Below are positions 32,309 to 37,482 of a DNA stretch of 37,482 nt, piece after piece. Origin of the DNA: [Clostridium] symbiosum ATCC 14940 (GTDB taxonomy: Bacteria > Bacillota > Clostridia > Lachnospirales > Lachnospiraceae). The notes below the pieces were generated by a model. That model did no database searches. It had not been told where the DNA came from and saw only the letters and a program-made list of their open reading frames with translations. How positions within the stretch are numbered: the first letter of the stretch is position 1; each line of letters opens with the position of its first letter. Made by a program: the position numbers and the translations under genes. The DNA lies in the NCBI RefSeq assembly GCF_000466485.1, contig NZ_KE992834.1, positions 1-37,482 of the forward strand. The letters are read 5' to 3'.

Positions 32309-34906
32309 ATGAAAAATAAAGGATATAAAAGAGCTGCCGCCCTGCTGCTGGGCTGCATTCTGGCGGTAAGCCCATGCCTGACGGAGCGTGCCGGATTGTT
32401 CGATATGGTCAGTATGGCCAGTGAGCGGACTGCTTCTGTCAATGCGACAAACCTGAATGTGCGAAGCGGCCCGGGGACTTCTTATCAGGCTGTGGCCAAG
32501 CTGTCGCAAGGGGCTCCGGTTACCGTTATCGGAGAGCAGACGGGAACAGACGGAAAGTTATGGTATCAGATCCGGTTCAGCGGAAGCGGCGGTGCCGAGA
32601 CAACCGGCTTTGTATCCAGTGATTACATAAAATTTCCTACTGCAATCACTTCAGACGGTGATTTTGAAAAATATATGAACAGCCAGGGATTTCCGGAGAG
32701 TTACAAGCCGGGGCTGCGCGAACTGCATGCGCAATATCCGCAGTGGACATTTACGGCGCTTCAAACAAACCTTGACTGGAATACGGTAATTGAAAATGAG
32801 AGTGTAATCGGAAGAAACCTGGTTGGCCGGGAAAATATCTCCTCCTGGAAATCCACGGCAACAGGCGCTTATGACTGGGACACGGGGACATGGCCAGGAT
32901 TTGACGGAAGCTCCTGGGTACAGGCATCGGAGGATATCATTCGATATTATATGGACCCGAGAAACTTTTTAAATGATAAATACATTTTCCAGTTTATGAA
33001 GCAGTCCTATGACAGCTCGATTCATACGAGAGAAGGGCTGGAAAGCATGGTTGCCGGAACATTCCTTTCGGGCAATGCGGGCGGAGGACAGGGAGGTGCT
33101 CCTTCCGGCGGTTCCTCCCCTGGCGGTTCCTCCGGTTCCGGCAGTGCAGGGCCGGGCTCCGGTCCCGGAGCTGAAGCCGGTTCCGGTCCGGGAGCGTCTG
33201 CCGGTACAGGTGACGGCGGCCAGGGAATTACGCCGATATCGCCAATTGCATCTATCAGTGATCATGAGGTAAATCGTGTGATGACGGCATATGGGCCCGG
33301 GATGGGCGGTTCCTCCGGCTTTTCGGACCCAGGCAGTTCCGGCAGCGGCTCCGGAGGCGCTGCGCCGGCATCGGGAAGCAGTTCCTATGTCGATATCATT
33401 ATGAATGCCGCGGTTCAGTCCGGCGTTAACCCATATATCCTTGCATCCATGATTATTCAGGAGCAGGGCAGCCAGGGAACCGGCCGGAGCATATCGGGTA
33501 CTGTGCCGGGTTACCAGGGATATTACAACTTTTTTAATATAGAAGCTTACCAGTCCGGTTCAATGGGAGCGGTGGAAAGAGGACTTTGGTGGGCATCACA
33601 GTCCGGCAGCTATGAGCGTCCATGGAACAGTGTGGAAAAGTCCATACTCGGAGGCTCCATTTATTATGGGAATAATTATGTAAAACGAGGGCAGGATACA
33701 TTGTATCTGAAGAAATTTAATGTTCAGGGTGACAACCTTTACAAGCATCAGTACATGACCAATGTACTGGCTGCCGCTGCGGAAGGTCTCACACTGGCTA
33801 AGATCAGTGCGCTTAAAACAACGGCTCTTGAGTTTTCTATTCCTGTATATAAGAACATGCCTGCCACGGCCTGTGCAAAGCCGACGGTGGACGGCAGCCC
33901 CAACAATAAGCTTTCGGGTTTGGGTGTCGAAGGTTTTGCTCTTACCCCAACATTCAACAGAGATACGGAATCCTATGATCTGATTGTGGATCATTCGGTC
34001 GGCAGCGTCACGGTTGCGGCCTCGGTGATTGATTCAAAATCGTCGGTCAGCGGGACCGGCAATATCAATCTGCAGAGCGGAAACAATGACATTACCGTAG
34101 CTGTTAAGGCGGAGAACGGCAGTGTCAGAAATTATGTAATACATGTTGTGCGTCAGGACAACGGCCCTACCTATTCGGATTCGATCGGAAGCGGAGTAAA
34201 TCCGGGATCAGGAGGCGGATCGGGGGCCGGTCCGGGAGGAGGACCTGGAAGCGGACCTGGAGGAGGCTCTTCCAGCCCATCCGGTAATTCAGGAAATCCC
34301 GGCGGCTCCAATGTGCAGATACTGCCGCCTGACGGCTCCGGTTCCGGCGGAATCGAGTCGGGAAGTACAACCGGTCCTATGGCTCCGGGCGGTAATTTAT
34401 CCGGTTTTGGAACATCATCCGACTCATCCGGCCTGGTTGGCCCCGGAGGGAGTACGGGAACTCCCGGCGTATCGCCGGGTGGCTCCGGGAGCAGCGGTGT
34501 AAATCCGGGTGCTGCCGGGAATGGAAATCAGGTTGTAAATGCAGGCGTGACAGCAGCACAGCTTGCGGCATCCCTGACATCATCGGGCGCGGGCAGTATT
34601 GTGAAAGTCTACACTTCATCAGGCGGTGAAGTGGCGGGCAGTGTCGGTACGGGGAACATTGTCCAGGCCTATGGTCCGGATGGTTCTCCCGTTGCAAAGT
34701 ATGATGTAATTGTAAAGGGAGATAACACCGGTGACGGAAAAGTGAATATTCTGGATGTGCTGAAAGCCCAGAGACATGTCCTGGGGCTGGAAAACCTCAC
34801 GGGAGTATATGAAAAAGCCGCCGATGTCAATGGCAACGGCAAAGTGGACATCATGGATATTCTTGCGATGCAGAAGGATATCCTGGGAATTCAGAAACTG
34901 AATTAA
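32309..34906 (+). CDS. secreted SH3/glucosaminidase wall hydrolase with C-terminal dockerin
   Basis: An 865-residue secreted protein. Signal peptide (1-about 30); bacterial SH3 domain (about 41-108: TNLNVRSGPGTSYQAVAKLS); an alpha/beta region (about 115-250) common in clostridial LytD-type proteins; a Gly/Ser/Pro linker; a GH73 glucosaminidase-type domain (about 365-495) with candidate catalytic E385 in MIIQEQG and the YYNFFNI motif; a cadherin-like beta-sandwich (about 532-616); a second long Gly-rich linker; and a dockerin (804-862). The dockerin has two calcium loops, DNTGDGKVNILD (from 805) and DVNGNGKVDIMD (from 839), each followed by a helix with a VLG/ILG end. Residues 10-11 of the loops are I-L and I-M. 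It should cleave glycan strands and dock onto a cohesin. The next gene encodes one, 12 bases away. Confidence 0.85.
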   Translation: MKNKGYKRAAALLLGCILAVSPCLTERAGLFDMVSMASERTASVNATNLNVRSGPGTSYQAVAKLSQGAPVTVIGEQTGTDGKLWYQIRFSGSGGAETTGFVSSDYIKFPTAITSDGDFEKYMNSQGFPESYKPGLRELHAQYPQWTFTALQTNLDWNTVIENESVIGRNLVGRENISSWKSTATGAYDWDTGTWPGFDGSSWVQASEDIIRYYMDPRNFLNDKYIFQFMKQSYDSSIHTREGLESMVAGTFLSGNAGGGQGGAPSGGSSPGGSSGSGSAGPGSGPGAEAGSGPGASAGTGDGGQGITPISPIASISDHEVNRVMTAYGPGMGGSSGFSDPGSSGSGSGGAAPASGSSSYVDIIMNAAVQSGVNPYILASMIIQEQGSQGTGRSISGTVPGYQGYYNFFNIEAYQSGSMGAVERGLWWASQSGSYERPWNSVEKSILGGSIYYGNNYVKRGQDTLYLKKFNVQGDNLYKHQYMTNVLAAAAEGLTLAKISALKTTALEFSIPVYKNMPATACAKPTVDGSPNNKLSGLGVEGFALTPTFNRDTESYDLIVDHSVGSVTVAASVIDSKSSVSGTGNINLQSGNNDITVAVKAENGSVRNYVIHVVRQDNGPTYSDSIGSGVNPGSGGGSGAGPGGGPGSGPGGGSSSPSGNSGNPGGSNVQILPPDGSGSGGIESGSTTGPMAPGGNLSGFGTSSDSSGLVGPGGSTGTPGVSPGGSGSSGVNPGAAGNGNQVVNAGVTAAQLAASLTSSGAGSIVKVYTSSGGEVAGSVGTGNIVQAYGPDGSPVAKYDVIVKGDNTGDGKVNILDVLKAQRHVLGLENLTGVYEKAADVNGNGKVDIMDILAMQKDILGIQKLN
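34718..34900 (+). other. dockerin type I-like domain
   Basis: Coding segment for residues 804-862. Two F-hand calcium loops have Asp at positions 1 and 12; loop 1 has Thr in place of Asn at position 3, loop 2 has Asn in place of Asp at position 5. The segments are separated by about 34 residues as in canonical dockerins. Confidence 0.85.
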
Positions 34907-34918
34907 GCGGGAGAGATT

Positions 34919-37327
34919 ATGAACAGAAGAGTAAGAAATATAGTAACCAGCCTGATAGCTGCGTTTGCCCTTTCTCTGGCTATGCCGTTTGGGGGCTTAG
35001 TGTCTTATGCGGCCAGTGCTAAGATATCGTTTTCGGATCCAAGCACGACGGTTGGACAGGAATTTAATGTGACGGTAAAAGTTACGGCAACTGACGGAAA
35101 CCTCGGGGCTTCCGATTTGGTGCTGTCCTATGATCAGGCATATATCGAGTTTGTCAGCGGAAACAATGCAAATGGGGGGGCCGGTTCGGTGCGCCTTGTC
35201 GGAACGATGGATTCCAGCACAACTACTGAGTTTTCCTATACGTTGAAATTTAAAGCGGTACAGGCGGGTAACACGACAATCTCCGTGGCCAGCCATGAAA
35301 TCTATGACTCTGATACCCAGGCCGTAAATGTTTCAAAGGTAGGTTCGTCAGCAGTCAAGGTAAAAGCTCCTGCGACTTATTCAAGCGAGGCGGCGCTGGC
35401 CTCGCTTAAAGTATCACCGGGACAGCTGTCCCCGGCTTTTTCGCCGAATGTATTATCTTACACGGTGAATGTGGGCGCTGACGTTGACAAGATTGCAGTC
35501 AGCGGAGAACCGAAGGACGGCAAAGCCAAGACACTGGTGACCGGCGGCTCAGGTCTTAAGACCGGGGCGAATACCGTGGTATGCAAGGTTACGGCAGAAG
35601 ACGGCCAGACGGTTAAATCTTATACGATAACAGTCAACAAGTCGGAATCCTCAGAAGTGCCGGCCGGTGATGCTAATGAGGCGGCTGTCACGGGCGGGGC
35701 GGTTGTCGGTGAGCTGAAAGCGGATATTGACGGAGTGGAATACAGTGTTGCCACATCCTTTGATCCTGCGGGCCTGCCGGAGGGATATACACAGTCTACA
35801 GTCACATATAACGGAACTGAGATTATGTCGGGGGCCGGAAATGGCCTTAACCTGATTTATTTACAGGGAAGTGATGGAAAAGGTTCCTTCTATATTTACA
35901 TGCCGGAGACAGGAGCATTATCGCCCTATGTTACAATAGACAGCGTGGCGAGATCGATTCTGGTTCTGCCGATTGATGACTCAATCGAAGTTCCTGCCGG
36001 TTTTGCCCAGACTGCAATCCAGTTGAATGGCGATTCTAAAGTCAAAGGATGGGTGTGGAAGACGGATGAAGAGCAAAAATACTGCGTTGTATATGGTATG
36101 AATGAGAACGGTGAAAAAGGTCTTTACCGTTACGATATAGCTGAAAAGACATTCCAGCGGTATTTTGAGGATCCGGCACTTGAAAGTCCTTACGATGAAG
36201 AGAAGGTAACGAAGCTGTATGAGGATTATAATGCGCTTTGCAAGGATTACGATCTGCGGTTTATTGTAATTGTAGTACTGATTGTAGTCTGCCTGATTCT
36301 ATTCTTTATGGTCATTAATCTCCTGATGCGCAGAAGAGAGTATTCGGGCAGACCGGAGCGGGAAGAGGCTCCGACACCTGTGAAACGCCGGGCCATGCAG
36401 GAGGAAGAAAGCAAAAGGCGGCAGTCTGCGCAGTCCCGGACAGGGAAAGCGTCCAATGAAGGTTCAGGACCAAGAAAGCGGCCTGCCGGAGACGATTATC
36501 CCCGGTCACAGGAACGCAGAATGAGCAGCGAAACGGTGAGAAACGACAGATACGGCCAGGCGTCCGGTTATCAGGATGCCGCAGTCCGCAGGATGGCCGG
36601 AACGGCGGAGCAGGGATATCCGCCGCAGAGACGCCCGGAACAGAGAGGAACGGAACAGGGCCGTCCGGTCCAGCGGAGGCCGGAACAAAGATATGGTGAG
36701 CAGGGCCGTCCGGAACAAAGGCACCAGGAAAGATACCAGGATGAGAGAACCCCGGCGGGAAGATATACACAGACGGCACACCAGGAGCAGAGGTATCAGG
36801 ACAGAAGGACATCAGACCAGAGCCGCATGTCCCAGGGCTATCCTGAGAGAAGAAGCGCCGAGCCGGGCCGAACCGCGCAGGGTTATCCCGAGAGAAGGAA
36901 TGCCGAGCCGGGCCGAGCCGCGCAGGGTTATCCTGAGAGAAGGAGCGCCGAGCCGGGCCGGGCCGTGCAGGGCTATCCTGAGAGAAGGAATGCAGAACCG
37001 GGCCGAGCCGTGCAGGGCTATCCTGAGAGAAGGAGCGCCGAGCCGGGCCGAGCCGGACAGGGCTATCCTGAGAGGAGAAGTGCCGACCAGGGCCGTTCGG
37101 TTCAGCGCTATCCGGAGAAACCTGTGAGAAGCCAGGATGCAGGTATGGAAGAGGCTATCAGGCTGAGAGAGCTGGAACGGGCGGAGAGGGCCAGAAAAAC
37201 AAGAGAACGCCTGGAACGGGAGCGCCTTGAAGACGAGAGACGGGCCCGTGCCGCAAAAGCGGGAGATACAGGAAGAAGGTCCTCCAGGCCGGACAATGAT
37301 GATTTTGAGTTTCTTGATTTGAATTAA
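34919..37327 (+). CDS. membrane-anchored cohesin protein with Arg-rich repetitive cytoplasmic tail
   Basis: An 802-residue type I membrane protein. Signal peptide (1-about 31, ending SYAASA); cohesin domain (about 32-150) with VGQEFNVTVKV, LVLSYDQAYIEFVSG, FSYTLKFKAVQAGNTTISV and a final VKVKA strand; cadherin-like beta-sandwich (about 154-241: ALASLKVSPGQLSPAFSPNV); an unassigned extracellular domain (about 260-425); a single membrane helix (about 447-469: FIVIVVLIVVCLILFFMVIN); and a cytoplasmic tail of 330 residues rich in Arg, Gln, Glu and Pro. Residues 640-729 are six 15-residue repeats (GYPERRSAEPGRAVQ type), and the end (about 740-785) is a charged helix likely to form a coiled coil. 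The cohesin faces outward and could hold the dockerin hydrolase at the membrane. GGGAG precedes the ATG, 12 bases after the hydrolase gene. Confidence 0.82.
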   Translation: MNRRVRNIVTSLIAAFALSLAMPFGGLVSYAASAKISFSDPSTTVGQEFNVTVKVTATDGNLGASDLVLSYDQAYIEFVSGNNANGGAGSVRLVGTMDSSTTTEFSYTLKFKAVQAGNTTISVASHEIYDSDTQAVNVSKVGSSAVKVKAPATYSSEAALASLKVSPGQLSPAFSPNVLSYTVNVGADVDKIAVSGEPKDGKAKTLVTGGSGLKTGANTVVCKVTAEDGQTVKSYTITVNKSESSEVPAGDANEAAVTGGAVVGELKADIDGVEYSVATSFDPAGLPEGYTQSTVTYNGTEIMSGAGNGLNLIYLQGSDGKGSFYIYMPETGALSPYVTIDSVARSILVLPIDDSIEVPAGFAQTAIQLNGDSKVKGWVWKTDEEQKYCVVYGMNENGEKGLYRYDIAEKTFQRYFEDPALESPYDEEKVTKLYEDYNALCKDYDLRFIVIVVLIVVCLILFFMVINLLMRRREYSGRPEREEAPTPVKRRAMQEEESKRRQSAQSRTGKASNEGSGPRKRPAGDDYPRSQERRMSSETVRNDRYGQASGYQDAAVRRMAGTAEQGYPPQRRPEQRGTEQGRPVQRRPEQRYGEQGRPEQRHQERYQDERTPAGRYTQTAHQEQRYQDRRTSDQSRMSQGYPERRSAEPGRTAQGYPERRNAEPGRAAQGYPERRSAEPGRAVQGYPERRNAEPGRAVQGYPERRSAEPGRAGQGYPERRSADQGRSVQRYPEKPVRSQDAGMEEAIRLRELERAERARKTRERLERERLEDERRARAAKAGDTGRRSSRPDNDDFEFLDLN
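35012..35368 (+). other. cohesin domain
   Basis: Coding segment for about residues 32-150. Nine-strand jelly-roll pattern of alternating hydrophobics with the cohesin hallmarks: Gly-rich turn before the first strand, SYD...IEFVSG, and the TLKFKA...GNTTI strand pair. Type cannot be fixed from sequence reading. Confidence 0.78.
36836..37105 (+). repeat. six tandem 45-bp repeats in the cohesin gene
   Basis: Units start at 36836, 36881, 36926, 36971, 37016 and 37061, encoding GYPERR(S/N)A(E/D)(P/Q)GR(A/T/S)xQ. The seventh residue runs S, N, S, N, S, S, which suggests duplication of a 90-bp double unit. The array is in frame throughout. Confidence 0.92.
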
Positions 37328-37333
37328 GACAAA

Positions 37334-37400
37334 AGAGGAGAACCGGACATGCGGTGGGGCGGAAAAAGCCGAACCGTTTATGTCCGGTTTGCCTCTGTTT
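37334..37400 (+). terminator. probable terminator after the cohesin gene
   Basis: AGAGG..AACCGGACAT (37334-37350) pairs with ATGTCCGGTT..CCTCT (37380-37396) across a two-base internal mismatch; an inner hairpin may form in the loop. Only GTTT follows, so efficiency is uncertain. The remaining bases to 37482 show no supported feature. Confidence 0.6.
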
Positions 37401-37482
37401 AGTAATAGTTTGTTTGAGGACGGAGGATGCGTCCGAAACGGACCGGGGCCGGTGTGGTGAGGGGGCTGGCTGAGTCTTTCGT

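Noticed and set aside
36836-37105. Possible CRISPR array or noncoding satellite
   Set aside because: The units are contiguous without spacers and keep one open frame within the cohesin protein.

Overview
The window looks like a chromosomal segment of an endospore-forming Clostridia member, most likely a gut Lachnospiraceae (Clostridium cluster XIVa, e.g. the symbiosum/Enterocloster neighbourhood). This is inferred from moderate GC, strong AGGAGG-type ribosome sites, a cotJABC operon, a SleC-like cortex-lytic protein, a biotin-dependent Na+-pump decarboxylase cluster and choline-binding-type wall hydrolases. No rRNA, tRNA, CRISPR array, complete IS or prophage was seen.

Layout. 1-2.5 kb: tail of a polysaccharide locus (AT-rich Wzx-type flippase, then a sugar nucleotidyltransferase). 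2.5-5.95 kb: a decayed small membrane ORF, a VanZ-like protein and a soluble GGDEF-PAS-GGDEF-EAL c-di-GMP protein closed by a strong terminator. 6.1-8.3 kb: a glucose-type PTS IICBA permease. 8.3-12.8 kb: asnA, a lipoamide-dehydrogenase-type flavoprotein and an M24 Xaa-Pro aminopeptidase in one tight operon. 12.9-16.6 kb: SleC-like protein, MATE transporter, Bax-inhibitor-1-like protein. 16.7-18.5 kb: AraC regulator overlapping an EamA transporter that carries an in-frame amber codon. 18.5-20.7 kb: divergent LysR/YeiH pair with a large dyad between them. 20.8-25.3 kb: MerR regulator, secreted GH25 muramidase with about 16 wall-binding repeats, MarR regulator (minus), cotJC-cotJB-cotJA (minus).

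25.6-31.1 kb is a five-gene operon: an acyl-CoA carboxyltransferase (MmdA type), gamma subunit, biotin carrier, beta Na+ pump and a pyruvate/oxaloacetate carboxyltransferase (5S/OadA type). Having both carboxyltransferase types with one carrier and one pump suggests a complex able to act as a transcarboxylase, a Na+-pumping decarboxylase, or both. 31.2-32 kb holds a possible 33-aa membrane peptide and a His-rich YmaF protein.

32.3-37.3 kb is the most striking part: two genes 12 bases apart. The first is a secreted SH3/glucosaminidase wall hydrolase ending in a type-I-like dockerin. The second is a membrane-anchored protein with an extracellular cohesin domain and an Arg-rich cytoplasmic tail built partly of six 45-bp tandem repeats. 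Both also carry a cadherin-like beta-sandwich domain. This resembles a two-gene cohesin-dockerin system for docking a peptidoglycan hydrolase to the cell membrane rather than a cellulosome.

Several start codons were revised from the longest reading frame on ribosome-site, promoter or family evidence (GGDEF-EAL, SleC-like, BI-1, LysR, MerR, GH25, cotJC, cotJA, MmdA-like, biotin carrier). All functions are read from sequence motifs without database searches.
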